A stretch of 64,000 bases of DNA, taken from Novosphingobium panipatense (GTDB lineage Bacteria > Pseudomonadota > Alphaproteobacteria > Sphingomonadales > Sphingomonadaceae). Shown piece after piece: positions 18,162 to 26,419 of the stretch. The DNA is taken from the NCBI RefSeq assembly GCF_002149965.1, contig NZ_MSQB01000002.1, positions 182,728 to 246,727 on the forward strand, read 5' to 3'. A model generated the notes under the pieces. It was not told where the DNA came from. It was given only the letters and a program-made list of their open reading frames with translations, and made no database searches. Each line of letters begins with the position of its first letter. Within the stretch, counting starts at the first letter, position 1. The translations under genes and the position numbers were made by a program.

Positions 18162-19148
18162 ATGACCGTAATGCCCGCCGACCTTTCCGGTATCGACGTG
18201 CGCGCCGAAATCGAACGGCTGCGCAAGGAACGCAATGCGGTCATCCTGGCGCACTACTACCAGCGCCCCGAGCTTCAGGATCTGGCCGATTTCGTGGGCG
18301 ACAGCCTGGAACTGAGCCGCAAGGCCGCCGAGACCGATGCCGACGTCATCGCCTTCTGCGGCGTGAAGTTCATGGCCGAAACCGCCAAGATCCTCTCGCC
18401 GAACAAGATCGTGGTCCTGCCCGACCTCGAAGCCGGATGCAGCCTCGAGGATTCGTGCCCGCCCGAAAAGTTCGCCGCCTTCCGCGCCGCGCACCCCGAT
18501 CATATCGCGCTGACCTATATCAACTGCTCGACCGAGGTGAAGGCGCTGTCCGACATCATCGTCACCAGCTCCAGCGCCGAGACGATCCTCCAGCAGATCC
18601 CCGACGACCAGAAGATCATCTTCGGCCCCGACCGTCACCTCGGCGGCTATCTCAGCCGCAAGTTCGGGCGCGAGATGCTGCTCTGGCCGGGCGTCTGCAT
18701 CGTCCACGAGGCGTTTTCGGAAACCGAGCTGCTCAAGCTCAAGGCGCAGCATCCCACGGCGCCGATCGCCGCGCACCCGGAATGCCCGCCGCACATCGTC
18801 GATCATGCGGACTATGTCGGCTCGACCAGCGGCATCCTCCAGTACGCCAAGACCACGGATGCCGACACGCTGATCGTCGCCACCGAGCCGCACATCATCC
18901 ACCAGATGCAGCTGGCGATCCCGGACAAGACCTTCATCGGCGCGCCCGGTGCGGACGGCAACTGCAACTGCAACATCTGCCCCTACATGGCGCTCAACAC
19001 GCTGGAAAAGCTCTACGTCGCCCTGCGCGACCTGGAGCCGCGCATCGAGATCGACGAACAGCTTCGCCTCGATGCCAAGAAGAGCCTCGACCGCATGCTC
19101 GATATGGCCAGCGGCACCGTGGGCAAGGGCGACCTCGGCACGCGTTGA
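18162..19148 (+). CDS. nadA: Quinolinate synthase A
   Basis: Condenses iminoaspartate with dihydroxyacetone phosphate to quinolinate, in de novo NAD synthesis. The 328-aa protein contains [22 protein letters not shown] near the N-terminus, and the three [4Fe-4S] cysteine regions are visible: [12 protein letters not shown] with nearby [31 protein letters not shown], and [11 protein letters not shown] near the C-terminus. SD AGAGGGA precedes ATG 18162 by 6 bp. nadB and nadC are not adjacent. Length and motifs are normal. Confidence 0.94.
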   Translation: MTVMPADLSGIDVRAEIERLRKERNAVILAHYYQRPELQDLADFVGDSLELSRKAAETDADVIAFCGVKFMAETAKILSPNKIVVLPDLEAGCSLEDSCPPEKFAAFRAAHPDHIALTYINCSTEVKALSDIIVTSSSAETILQQIPDDQKIIFGPDRHLGGYLSRKFGREMLLWPGVCIVHEAFSETELLKLKAQHPTAPIAAHPECPPHIVDHADYVGSTSGILQYAKTTDADTLIVATEPHIIHQMQLAIPDKTFIGAPGADGNCNCNICPYMALNTLEKLYVALRDLEPRIEIDEQLRLDAKKSLDRMLDMASGTVGKGDLGTR

Positions 19149-19430
19149 GAGTTGGTTTTCCCAAATCAACGATTGCATACCGAATCGGAAGAGTGCGTAC
19201 GCACCATTTTGCGCACTCTTACCGTTGCCGTTAGGTATTGGCGGCCTGGCGTGTTACATCTCGCTCCGCTGATGTCGAATTTGCGACGGGTGTCGCCAAC
19301 TGAAGCGGGAAGGAGATATATTTTCCGCCCGTGCCTGTTGGGACGATTTCCTTTCAATTGACGATGTGACGCACGACCGGCTTCCCTATTTTCAGGGCAG
19401 CCAAAATTCGTTTCTTGAAAGGAAACAGAC

Positions 19431-19637
19431 ATGCCGATCGGCACCGTGAAGTTCTTCAATACCGACAAGGGCTATGGCTTCATCGCACCGGAAGACGGCG
19501 GCCAGGACAGCTTCGTCCACATCACCGCCGTGCAGAACGCCGGCATGCACACGCTGGAGAAGGAACAGCGCCTCTCCTACGACATCGAAGTCGGCCGCAA
19601 CGGCAAGGCCTCGGCCGTCAACCTGAAGTCGGCCTGA
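19431..19637 (+). CDS. Cold-shock (CspA) family protein
   Basis: A 68-aa single cold-shock domain with RNP1-like KGYGFIAPE at residues 13-21 and RNP2-like SFVHITAV at about 27-34; it binds single-stranded nucleic acids. A strong SD (GAAAGGAAACAG) lies before ATG 19431. The 282-bp upstream region holds no other gene and likely forms the long 5' leader typical of csp genes. A classic intrinsic terminator follows at 19722-19757. Confidence 0.92.
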   Translation: MPIGTVKFFNTDKGYGFIAPEDGGQDSFVHITAVQNAGMHTLEKEQRLSYDIEVGRNGKASAVNLKSA

Positions 19638-19658
19638 TCTTTTCGAATTTCGGCTAAA

Positions 19659-19702
19659 GCATTTTCTAATCAGGTGAAATCACCTGATGACTCGGAAAAT
19701 GC
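19659..19702. repeat. Palindromic intergenic repeat, copy A
   Basis: Nested inverted repeat: GCATTTT at 19659-19665 with AAAATGC at 19696-19702, and inside it ATCAGGTGA at 19669-19677 with TCACCTGAT at 19680-19688. It lies between csp and its terminator. Architecture matches the hairpin at 63-105, suggesting a dispersed repeat family. Confidence 0.55.
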
Positions 19703-19721
19703 GACAAACCAAAAACTTACG

Positions 19722-19757
19722 AAAAACCCCCGCAGGCAGAGCCGGCGGGGGTTTTTT
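19722..19757 (+). terminator. Bidirectional intrinsic terminator
   Basis: CCCCCGC at 19727-19733 pairs with GCGGGGG at 19745-19751, flanked by an A-run upstream and TTTTTT downstream. It can end transcription of csp on the plus strand and of the infA/small-gene unit on the minus strand. Confidence 0.85.
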
Positions 19758-19778
19758 CATGGTCTTTCAGCAGATCGG

Positions 19779-19928
19779 TCAGTCGACCATGGCGGCGACG
19801 ATGCGCCGCAGATCCTGCTTCGAAAGCGCGCCGCCCTGCCCTTCACGCCGGAAGTCGGCGGCAACGAGCGGAGCGGAATGGGGTACTGCGTGGACGCGCT
19901 TGAAGGCGTCCGGTCGATGGTAATGCAT
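19779..19928 (-). CDS. Small 49-aa protein downstream of infA
   Basis: A short open frame, too small for usual thresholds. It starts at ATG 19928 with a good SD (AAGGATAAA, AGGA 4-5 bp before the start) and ends at TGA 19779-19781, just before the shared terminator. The product is a basic, soluble peptide starting MHYHRPDAFKRVHAVPHSA and ending LRRIVAAMVD. It sits 35 bp after infA on the same strand, so it is probably co-transcribed. I do not recognise a family; the SD, position and terminator are the support. Confidence 0.55.
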   Translation of the reverse strand: MHYHRPDAFKRVHAVPHSAPLVAADFRREGQGGALSKQDLRRIVAAMVD

Positions 19929-19963
19929 TTTATCCTTATAGACGGCCCTCTGGCCGCATCCTG

Positions 19964-20233
19964 TTATCTTCTGAAATTGCTGCGCCGCTTTGGCGGACCA
20001 CCCGTCTGTCCGGGCGTACGTTCGCGGAACACGATCCGGCCCTTGGTCAGGTCGTAAGGCGTCATTTCGACGTGGACACGGTCGCCCACCACCGAGCGGA
20101 TGCGAAACTTGCGCATCTTGCCCGCAGTATAGGCGATGATCTTGTGCTCGTTGTCGAGCACGACGGCAAAACGTCCGTCGGGAAGGATTTCTTCGATGAA
20201 ACCCTCCATGGTCAGCAGTTCTTCCTTGGCCAA
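19964..20233 (-). CDS. infA: Translation initiation factor IF-1
   Basis: An OB-fold protein that binds the ribosomal A site during initiation. [38 protein letters not shown] and [17 protein letters not shown] are the conserved IF-1 blocks. No ATG precedes AKEELL; the fitting start is TTG at 20233, giving 89 aa with a basic extension ([14 protein letters not shown]) beyond the usual 72 residues. A TTG start for infA is unusual. It follows the RluE-like gene on the same strand after a 178-bp gap and precedes the 49-aa small gene. Confidence 0.9.
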   Translation of the reverse strand: MAKEELLTMEGFIEEILPDGRFAVVLDNEHKIIAYTAGKMRKFRIRSVVGDRVHVEMTPYDLTKGRIVFRERTPGQTGGPPKRRSNFRR

Positions 20234-20411
20234 AGCATCCAGTCCGAAAAAGGGTTGCCCCAAAGCTGCCGCGCGAAAGGCGCGTTTTCGGCCTTGAGGG
20301 CCAGACAGCTGAAATGGGGAGAACAGGCTGCCGTGTGCAGCCGTCAGTTCCCGTCGCAGGCGACGTAGCCCGGCTTATATAGCCTGTATCGCAAAAAATG
20401 CAAGATGGACT

Positions 20412-20960
20412 TCAGATCGCGATTTCGCGCCACTCTCCGGGCGCCAGGCCGTCGAGCGCCCAGTTGCCGATGCGCTGCCGCACCAGACGCAGGGTCGGAT
20501 GGCCGACGGCGGCGGTCATGCGGCGCACCTGGCGGTTGCGGCCTTCGGATATGGTCAGCTCGATCCAGCAATCCGGCACGGTCTTGCGGAAACGCACCGG
20601 CGGATTGCGCGGCCAGAGCTGCGGGTCCTCGATACGCCGCGCCGCAGCCGGGCGGGTGGGGCCGTCGTTCAGCATGACGCCCCCGCGCAGCGCTTCCAGC
20701 GCCGCCTCGTCCACTTCGCCTTCCACTTGCGCCAGATAGGTCTTGGCGGTCTTGAAGCGCGGATCGGAAATCCGCGACTGGAGGCGACCGTCGTCGGTCA
20801 GCAGCAGCAGGCCCTCGCTGTCGCGGTCGAGCCGCCCGGCGGGATAGACGCCGGGCACCTCGATGAAGTCCGAAAGCGTCGCGCGCGGCGTGGGCGAACG
20901 CGCGTCGGTGAACTGCGAGAGGACGTCATAGGGCTTGTTGAACAGGATGAGGCGCGCCAT
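20412..20960 (-). CDS. rluE: 23S rRNA pseudouridine synthase, RluE-like
   Basis: A 182-aa RsuA/RluB/E/F family pseudouridine synthase without an S4 domain. The catalytic motif [17 protein letters not shown] holds the Asp at about residue 45; [11 protein letters not shown] and [12 protein letters not shown] are further family blocks. The compact form (no S4 domain) fits RluE, which modifies U2457 of 23S rRNA in E. coli. Start ATG 20960. It is upstream of infA on the same strand. Confidence 0.86.
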   Translation of the reverse strand: MARLILFNKPYDVLSQFTDARSPTPRATLSDFIEVPGVYPAGRLDRDSEGLLLLTDDGRLQSRISDPRFKTAKTYLAQVEGEVDEAALEALRGGVMLNDGPTRPAAARRIEDPQLWPRNPPVRFRKTVPDCWIELTISEGRNRQVRRMTAAVGHPTLRLVRQRIGNWALDGLAPGEWREIAI

Positions 20961-21024
20961 CCACTCGCCCTAGCAGCGCGCCCCGCCTGTTCATAGCCGA
21001 AGGGTCGAGTCACGACCGACGAAC

Positions 21025-22008
21025 TCAGTGGCCGATCTGCGGCTCCTCCCCTCGCGTCTTCCACAAGGACCAGCCCACCCCGCCCGCGATCAGCGCCAGG
21101 GTCACGCCCAGGCTGATGAGCTGCGGAAACTTCGCGCCGCCCAGCACGAAGTCGGCCACGAGGATCTTTGCGCCGATGAACACCAGGACCAGCGCCAGCG
21201 CATACTTCAGGTAGTGGAAGCGATGCACCATCGCCGCCAGCGCGAAGTAGAGCGCGCGCAGGCCGAGGATCGCCATGATGTTCGAGGTATAGACGATGAA
21301 GGTATCGGTCGTGATCGAGAAGATCGCCGGCACCGAGTCCACCGCGAAGACGAGGTCGGCAAGGTTGATCACCATCAGCGCCAGGAACAGTGGCGTCGCC
21401 GCCCAGACCAGCCTGCCCGCGTCATTGCGCTCGCGCACGAAGAAGTGCTCGGCATGGTGCTGCTTCGTCACGCGCATGTGGCGCGAGATCCAGCGGATCA
21501 CCGGGTTGTTGCCGATATCGGGGTCCTGTTCCTTGGCGAAGAGCATCTTCACGCCGGTGAACACCAGGAAGGCGGCGAAGATGTACATGACCCAGTGCGC
21601 CTGCGACACCAGCGCCACGCCGCCCGCGATCATCAGTCCGCGCAGCACGATCACCGCCATGATGCCCCAGAGCAGGGCGCGGTACTGGTACTTGGGCGCG
21701 ATCGCGAAGAAGCCGAAGATCATCGAGATCACGAAGACGTTGTCGATCGAGAGCGCCTTCTCGATGAAGTAGCCGGTGAAATAGGCGATGCCGTCCTCCG
21801 AGCCCTTGGCCCACCAGACCCAGCCGCCGAATGCCATGGCGATGGCGATGTAGAACACCGAGAGCTTCAGCGATTCGGCAATGCCCATTTCCCGGTCTTC
21901 CTTGTGCAGGAAGCCGAGGTCGAAGGCGGTCAGAACGAAAACGAGGCCGGCGAAAGCCAGCCAGAACCATGCGGGCGTGCCCAGCAGGTCGTAAAATAGG
22001 AAATCCAC
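21025..22008 (-). CDS. TerC/Alx family membrane protein
   Basis: A 327-aa protein with about nine TM segments. Conserved acidic membrane residues of the TerC family are present in LSIDNVFVISMIFGFF near residue 88 and INLADLVFAVDSVPAIFSIT near 215. Family members such as Alx are linked to manganese export and tellurite resistance. GTG start at 22008 with an excellent SD (GGGAG, 6 bp upstream). A DUF465-like small gene lies 83 bp upstream on the same strand, and a structured region lies above that. I see no convincing yybP-ykoY riboswitch on this strand. Confidence 0.88.
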   Translation of the reverse strand: MDFLFYDLLGTPAWFWLAFAGLVFVLTAFDLGFLHKEDREMGIAESLKLSVFYIAIAMAFGGWVWWAKGSEDGIAYFTGYFIEKALSIDNVFVISMIFGFFAIAPKYQYRALLWGIMAVIVLRGLMIAGGVALVSQAHWVMYIFAAFLVFTGVKMLFAKEQDPDIGNNPVIRWISRHMRVTKQHHAEHFFVRERNDAGRLVWAATPLFLALMVINLADLVFAVDSVPAIFSITTDTFIVYTSNIMAILGLRALYFALAAMVHRFHYLKYALALVLVFIGAKILVADFVLGGAKFPQLISLGVTLALIAGGVGWSLWKTRGEEPQIGH

Positions 22009-22091
22009 GGGGTGCTCCCGAAACTAGGCCCAAAGCCCGATGAAAACAGGAAGCGCCGGCGCGAAAATGGGGGGACGCGCCGGCGCGAGGG

Positions 22092-22277
22092 TTACAGACT
22101 GTTAGCCACGGTCGCTGGGGGGAGTAGCAACCGCGCGAGTCTGCCCCTGAACTCCTGTTTCAGTCTCTTCAGCCTTGCGATCTCAAGGGGATCGGCAAAG
22201 CGTCTGCCCTGCGCGAGGCGCAGCAGGACGTCGAGCTTCTGGTTTCGCTCGAGCAGGCGGAACATCTGTTCGGTCAT
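22092..22277 (-). CDS. DUF465-like small coiled-coil protein
   Basis: A 61-aa helical protein (ATG 22277) with LLERNQKLDVLLRLAQ and the basic helix IARLKRLKQEFRGRLARLL, spaced as in DUF465/YdcH proteins, though Asn replaces the usual His in the first block. It lies upstream of terC and may share its transcript. Function unknown. It is the third member of this fold in the window. Confidence 0.6.
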   Translation of the reverse strand: MTEQMFRLLERNQKLDVLLRLAQGRRFADPLEIARLKRLKQEFRGRLARLLLPPATVANSL

Positions 22278-22327
22278 TTCAAATCCCTATCGAACATATG
22301 GTGGTTCGATCGGATGACCCGCAGCAA

Positions 22328-22396
22328 GGTTCCTGTTGCCTGAGCTTTTTGGGGCCTGGATGGATCCCCGGAACCTGCATCGGTTTCACCCGATGC
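22328..22396. other. Structured intergenic region upstream of DUF465-like/terC
   Basis: The 278-bp gap 22278-22555 between divergent units contains GGTTCC (22328-22333) pairing with GGAACC (22370-22375) around an inner GGGG/CCCC pair, directly followed by GCATCGG (22377-22383) pairing with CCGATGC (22390-22396). On the minus strand the segment 22344-22329 reads CTCAGGCAACAGGAAC, similar to the 3' core of glycine aptamers, but the other aptamer blocks are missing. It may be a leader RNA of the minus-strand genes. Confidence 0.35.
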
Positions 22397-22521
22397 GGTC
22401 CGACATCACGAGGCATTCCGTCAAGGGAACGCCGCGCCAGAGGGGCCCGGCCCGCAGAGCGCACATAGCCATCGTGCCCGCGTTTTTCAACCCACCTTGA
22501 CCAAACGTGTACTTTTGATAT

Positions 22522-22539
22522 TAAGGTGATATCACTTTA
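22522..22539. promoter_or_regulatory. Palindromic operator candidate of the SPFH operon
   Basis: TAAGGTGATATCACTTTA is an 18-bp palindrome with a single mismatched pair, built on a perfect GTGATATCAC core (22526-22535). A possible -35 box TTGATA lies at 22515-22520, so the palindrome fills the promoter spacer, the usual place for a repressor site. It is 17 bp upstream of the first gene, and the second gene encodes a ribbon-helix-helix protein that could bind it. Confidence 0.5.
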
Positions 22540-22555
22540 GCAGAGGGCAGAGCCG

Positions 22556-23467
22556 ATGGCAGAATCGCATCTTCCGATCAATTCCAGCCGGGAAACAAAG
22601 GCCTCCAGCATGAACGGCTATCTCATGCTGCTGGTCTTTCTGGGCGTGCTCGCCGTCATCGCGATGGCCGTGGTCACGCTGGCAAGCGGAGATCCCGGCC
22701 CGGGCGCCGTGCTCGGCTTCCTGATGTTCCTCGTGCCTGCCCTCACGGCCGAAGTGCTGATCGCTGCGGGCTTCTACATGATCCAGCCCAACCAGGCGGC
22801 GGCGATCACCCTGTTCGGCTCCTATCGCGGCACCGACCGTGTGGCGGGGCTGCGCTGGGTCTGGCCGTGGATGGCCAAGCGCAAGATCTCCGTGCGGGCC
22901 AACAACGTCGTCTCCGAGAAGCTCAAGGTGAACGACCTGCGCGGCAATCCCATAGAGATCGCCACCAATGTCGTCTGGCGCGTGGCCGATACCGCGCAGG
23001 CACTCTACGACGTGGACGACTACAAGGCCTTCGTGAACGTGCAGATCGAGGCCGCCGTCCGCTCGATCGGCTCGCGCTATGCCTATGACGACGTCGAGGA
23101 TGCCGAGATCACCTTGCGCGGCAGCCATGAGCAGGTGAACGCCGAACTGCGCACCGAACTGATCGAGCGCCTGCGCGTGGCCGGCATCACCGTGGACGAA
23201 TGCGGCCTCACCCACCTTGCCTATGCGCCCGAGATCGCCGGGGCCATGCTGCGCCGCCAGCAGGCCGAAGCCGTGATCGCCGCCCGCCGCAAGCTGGTGG
23301 AAGGCGCGGTCTCGATGGTGGAGATGGCGCTGGCGCAGCTCTCGGAAAAGAACGTGGTGGAACTCGACGACGAGCGCCGGGCAGCGATGGTCTCGAACCT
23401 GATGGTCGTGCTCTGCGGCGAGCGCGACACCCAGCCGGTCGTCAATACCGGCACGCTCTACCAGTAG
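22556..23467 (+). CDS. SPFH/Band-7 domain membrane protein
   Basis: A 303-aa protein with two N-terminal hydrophobic segments (about 23-45 and 52-75) followed by an SPFH/PHB domain: [72 protein letters not shown], and a C-terminal helical region ([27 protein letters not shown]). SPFH proteins form oligomeric membrane scaffolds. It heads a tight three-gene operon with an RHH protein (12 bp after) and a 4-TM protein. No NfeD-type partner or protease is adjacent. The role is unknown. Confidence 0.83.
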   Translation: MAESHLPINSSRETKASSMNGYLMLLVFLGVLAVIAMAVVTLASGDPGPGAVLGFLMFLVPALTAEVLIAAGFYMIQPNQAAAITLFGSYRGTDRVAGLRWVWPWMAKRKISVRANNVVSEKLKVNDLRGNPIEIATNVVWRVADTAQALYDVDDYKAFVNVQIEAAVRSIGSRYAYDDVEDAEITLRGSHEQVNAELRTELIERLRVAGITVDECGLTHLAYAPEIAGAMLRRQQAEAVIAARRKLVEGAVSMVEMALAQLSEKNVVELDDERRAAMVSNLMVVLCGERDTQPVVNTGTLYQ

Positions 23468-23479
23468 GATCGCGCGCGG

Positions 23480-23695
23480 ATGGCGAGCCCCGGCAAGAAG
23501 GCCTTCGCGCTGCGACTGGACCCGGCGCTGCACGAAGCGCTGGAACGCTGCGCCGCGGCCGACTTCCGCTCGGTCAACGCCCAGGTCGAAGTGCTGCTGC
23601 GCGAAGCGCTGGCCCGGCGCGGCCTGAAAGTGGATGTCAGCGCCCCGGCCCGCCGAGGTCGTCCCCCGGCCGCGCCCGATACAGAGGAAGGTTAG
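23480..23695 (+). CDS. Ribbon-helix-helix (Arc-like) DNA-binding protein
   Basis: A 71-aa protein with an Arc-type RHH fold: beta strand KKAFALRLDPALHEALERCAA, then NAQVEVLLREALARRG. The C-terminal 20 residues are Pro/Arg-rich and likely disordered. It begins 12 bp after the SPFH stop and ends 3 bp before the next gene, so all three are one operon. RHH proteins usually act as dimeric repressors; I infer it may bind the palindrome at 22522-22539. No toxin gene of a known toxin-antitoxin family is adjacent. Confidence 0.75.
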   Translation: MASPGKKAFALRLDPALHEALERCAAADFRSVNAQVEVLLREALARRGLKVDVSAPARRGRPPAAPDTEEG

Positions 23696-23698
23696 GCC

Positions 23699-24283
23699 AT
23701 GATGCACGAATCGATCGAGGACGGCGCCTGGTTCGCGGCCCGCCGTTTCGGCATCGGCATCGGCCTGCCGATCGCATGGCAGGGCTGGGTCCTGCTGGCG
23801 AGCTACCTCGCCGCTATTGCCGGGATCAAGGCGCTCGATCATTCTGCCCTGGCAGGCGGCAAGCCGCTTGCCTTCGCGCTGTTCCTTCCGATCACGGCGG
23901 TGTTCCTCATCGTTGCGGGAAAACGTACGCGCCGAAACACGAAGACCGCGCCCAGCCGCGAGAAGGAAGCACAAGCCATGTCAGGGGAAGAAACCCTGTT
24001 CGTCTGTTACCGGAAAGGCTGGCAGTTCAATTGCCAGCCGCGCGGGCGCGCCGGATGGCTGGCGCTGGCCGCCTGGACCCTGCCCTTGCTGCCGCTCGGC
24101 CTCGGCCTCGCCTGGTTGCTCCTGCGCTTTCCCGACAGCGCATTGCCCATCGGCATCGCCTTCACGCTGATCGTGCTGCTCTGGTCGGCAGTCATGGCGG
24201 TCTGGATCGTGAGCCGCAGTGAAATGGTGGATCCTCACGCGCAACCGAAGCCGGAAACGCGCCGGGGAAAGAACCGCCGCTAG
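23699..24283 (+). CDS. Uncharacterised 4-TM protein, third gene of SPFH operon
   Basis: A 194-aa protein with two pairs of TM helices (about 25-45, 57-73, 118-140, 148-170) separated by a basic cytoplasmic loop (GKRTRRNTKTAPSREKEAQ). The second half begins with its own Met (MSGEETLFVCYRKGW) and looks like a second 2-TM module, so the gene may be a fusion of two small membrane proteins. The C-terminus is strongly basic. A strong SD (AGAGGAAGG) precedes ATG 23699. No known family recognised; co-transcription with SPFH suggests a membrane partner. Confidence 0.6.
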   Translation: MMHESIEDGAWFAARRFGIGIGLPIAWQGWVLLASYLAAIAGIKALDHSALAGGKPLAFALFLPITAVFLIVAGKRTRRNTKTAPSREKEAQAMSGEETLFVCYRKGWQFNCQPRGRAGWLALAAWTLPLLPLGLGLAWLLLRFPDSALPIGIAFTLIVLLWSAVMAVWIVSRSEMVDPHAQPKPETRRGKNRR

Positions 24284-24351
24284 TTTGTCCCGAGCTGGGA
24301 CGCAGCGAAAGGCGGTGCAGCGTTCCCCATCGCAGCCGCTAGACCGGGTTC

Positions 24352-25320
24352 ATGAACCGCCCGATCCGACTCGCCCTCACTTGCGGCCTGCCGCTCCTCG
24401 CCGCCGTTCCGGCCGCAAGCTCCTTCGGCCAGTCCGAAGGTTCGGCATCCCATACGGCGCCCTATACCGTGATCGAGACCGGGCGCAGCTTCACCCGCCT
24501 CCAGGACGCCGTGGACGCCATCGGCGACGGTAGCGGCACCATCCGCTTCGCTTCGCTGCGGTTTTCGGACTGCGCGGTGCAGAGCAAGGGCGAGGTGACA
24601 TACCGGGCGGACGTCCCCGGCCAGTCGGTGCTCGACGGCAAGGCCTGCGAGGACAAGGCGGCACTGGTGCTGCGCGGACGCGGCGCCAGGATCGAGGGGC
24701 TGGTCTTCGCCAATATCCGCGTGCCCGACAAGAACGGTGCGGGCGTGCGGCTGGAGCACGGCAATCTCTCGGTATCGCAGGCCTGGTTCCGCGACAGCGA
24801 GCAGGGCCTGCTCAGCGGCGAGGACCCGCAAGGCGCGATCGCAATCGACAAGTCCACCTTCACCCGGCTCGGTACCTGCGAAGGCTCGGGCTGCGCGCAC
24901 GCGGTCTATATCGGCAACTACGGCTCGCTCACGATCACGCGCAGCCGGTTCGAGGCGGGGACCGGTGGTCACTATGTGAAGAGCCGCGCGGCGCAAGTGG
25001 AAATCACCGGTTCCAGCTTCGACGATTCGGCCGGGCGCGGCACCAACTACATGATCGACCTTCCCGAAGGCGCCACCGGGCGCATCGCCGGGAACTGGTT
25101 CGTGCAGGGCCGCGACAAGGAGAACTATTCCGCCTTCGTCGCCGTCGCCGCCGAACACCGCAGCCATCCTTCGGCGGGCCTCTCGGTACAGGGCAACAAT
25201 GCCCGATTCGTCCCCGGCCTCGACCGCCACAGCGCCTTCGTGGCCGACTGGTCCGGTGAGCCGCTCAAGCTGGGCGACAATGCGCTGGGCGCGGGTATCT
25301 CGGGCTTCGAGAAGCGCTGA
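24352..25320 (+). CDS. Secreted right-handed parallel beta-helix protein
   Basis: A 322-aa protein with an N-terminal signal peptide (LALTCGLPLLAAVPAASSFG). The body shows repeated short strands typical of beta-helix repeats (LVLRGRGARIEGLVFANIRV, GVRLEHGNLSVSQAWFRDS, GSLTITRSRFEAG, AQVEITGSSFDDSAG). It probably folds as a pectate-lyase-like solenoid in the periplasm or outside the cell, but no catalytic residues can be assigned. It stands alone, 68 bp after the SPFH operon. Substrate unknown. Confidence 0.75.
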   Translation: MNRPIRLALTCGLPLLAAVPAASSFGQSEGSASHTAPYTVIETGRSFTRLQDAVDAIGDGSGTIRFASLRFSDCAVQSKGEVTYRADVPGQSVLDGKACEDKAALVLRGRGARIEGLVFANIRVPDKNGAGVRLEHGNLSVSQAWFRDSEQGLLSGEDPQGAIAIDKSTFTRLGTCEGSGCAHAVYIGNYGSLTITRSRFEAGTGGHYVKSRAAQVEITGSSFDDSAGRGTNYMIDLPEGATGRIAGNWFVQGRDKENYSAFVAVAAEHRSHPSAGLSVQGNNARFVPGLDRHSAFVADWSGEPLKLGDNALGAGISGFEKR

Positions 25321-25340
25321 GTTTCAGCGCCCCTGCTCCG

Positions 25341-26399
25341 TTACAGGATATGCCCGGTGCGGTCGCGCTTGGTTTCCAGATAGCGCGCATTGTGCGGGTT
25401 CGGTGGCAACTGGTGCGGCACGCGTTCCGTCACCATGACCCCCACGCCCTCAAGCGCGGCGACTTTGGCCGGGTTGTTGGTCATGAGCCGGATCGACGAG
25501 ACGCCGAGCAGATCGAGCATCCGCGCCGCCACCGGGAAGTCGCGCGCTTCGGTGGGCAGGCCGAGGCGGTTGTTGGCGTCCACCGTATCGTACCCCAGGT
25601 CCTGGAGACTGTAGGCGCGCAGCTTGTTGACGAGGCCGATGCCGCGCCCTTCCTGGCGGAGGTAGAGCAGCACGCCCCAGCCGCCCTGCCCGGCTTCCTC
25701 GGCCATGGCGCGCAGGGCCGCATCCAGCTGCGGGCCGCAATCGCATTTCAGGCTGCCGAGGATGTCGCCGGTCAGGCACTCGGAATGGAGGCGCACCAGC
25801 GGTGCGCGATCGCCATCCTGCGTGCCGATCACCAGCGCGACATGTTCGCGCAAGTCGTCGAGCGAACGGAAGGCAACGATTTCCGCATCCTCGCAGGCGG
25901 CCACGGGCAGGCGTGCGCGCGAGGCGATGGCGAGGCGGCCGGTGTCCTTCCATTCCGCCAGATCGGCAGGCGTGACGGCCTGTATGTCGCCATCTGTCTC
26001 GGGCGCGACGAGATAGGCGGGTAGGATCCCCGCCAGCCGCGCCAGTTCCATGGCGGTGCGGGCCTGGTCCATGTCCGCGATGGGCTCGGCGGCGAAAGGC
26101 CCTTTCATCGGGTGGGCCAGATCGAGCGCGGGATCGGCCACGGCGCGGGCCGTCTCCAGATCGAAGGCCTCGGCGGCGCGAATCAGGACCGGAGCCTCCG
26201 GCACGGCCGCCTCGCGCTGGTTGGAGAGCTTGAGCGTTACCGCCCGTGCTGCCGAGATCAGCATGCGCGGCGCCTTGGCCCCCGGCGCGAAGCCGGTCTC
26301 GGCCGGAAGCAGCACCGGCCCGTCACCGACCCGGATCGCCCAGCCGTGGCGCAGCGCATCGAGCGCCAGCGCGACGCGCCGGGCGCCGCTCAGAGGCAA
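25341..26399 (-). CDS. ribA: GTP cyclohydrolase II with degenerate RibB-like N-terminal domain
   Basis: Converts GTP to the first riboflavin precursor. The C-terminal half holds the zinc site C-x10-C-x-C (HSECLTGDILGSLKCDCG), the catalytic LRQEGRGIGLVNKLRAY and NNRLGLPTEARDFPVA. The N-terminal about 150 residues (ARRVALALDALRHGW onward) align by position with a DHBP synthase (RibB) domain, but the acidic metal-binding motifs are gone, so this half is probably inactive. Start uncertain: TTG 26399 has GGAG 10 bp upstream and follows the xthA stop by 20 bp; no ATG or GTG is available nearby. Confidence 0.84.
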   Translation of the reverse strand: MPLSGARRVALALDALRHGWAIRVGDGPVLLPAETGFAPGAKAPRMLISAARAVTLKLSNQREAAVPEAPVLIRAAEAFDLETARAVADPALDLAHPMKGPFAAEPIADMDQARTAMELARLAGILPAYLVAPETDGDIQAVTPADLAEWKDTGRLAIASRARLPVAACEDAEIVAFRSLDDLREHVALVIGTQDGDRAPLVRLHSECLTGDILGSLKCDCGPQLDAALRAMAEEAGQGGWGVLLYLRQEGRGIGLVNKLRAYSLQDLGYDTVDANNRLGLPTEARDFPVAARMLDLLGVSSIRLMTNNPAKVAALEGVGVMVTERVPHQLPPNPHNARYLETKRDRTGHIL

Positions 26400-26419
26400 A
26401 CCGACTGGTTCTCCGCTGC

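Noticed and set aside
22117..22127. GGGGAGTAGC on the plus strand, resembling the 5' signature of yybP-ykoY manganese riboswitches near a TerC gene
   Set aside because: It is on the opposite strand from terC, lies inside the coding region of the DUF465-like protein, and no matching 3' aptamer block follows.
23480..24283. RHH protein plus small membrane protein as a type II toxin-antitoxin pair
   Set aside because: The downstream protein is a 194-aa 4-TM protein without toxin-family features and the unit is headed by an SPFH gene.
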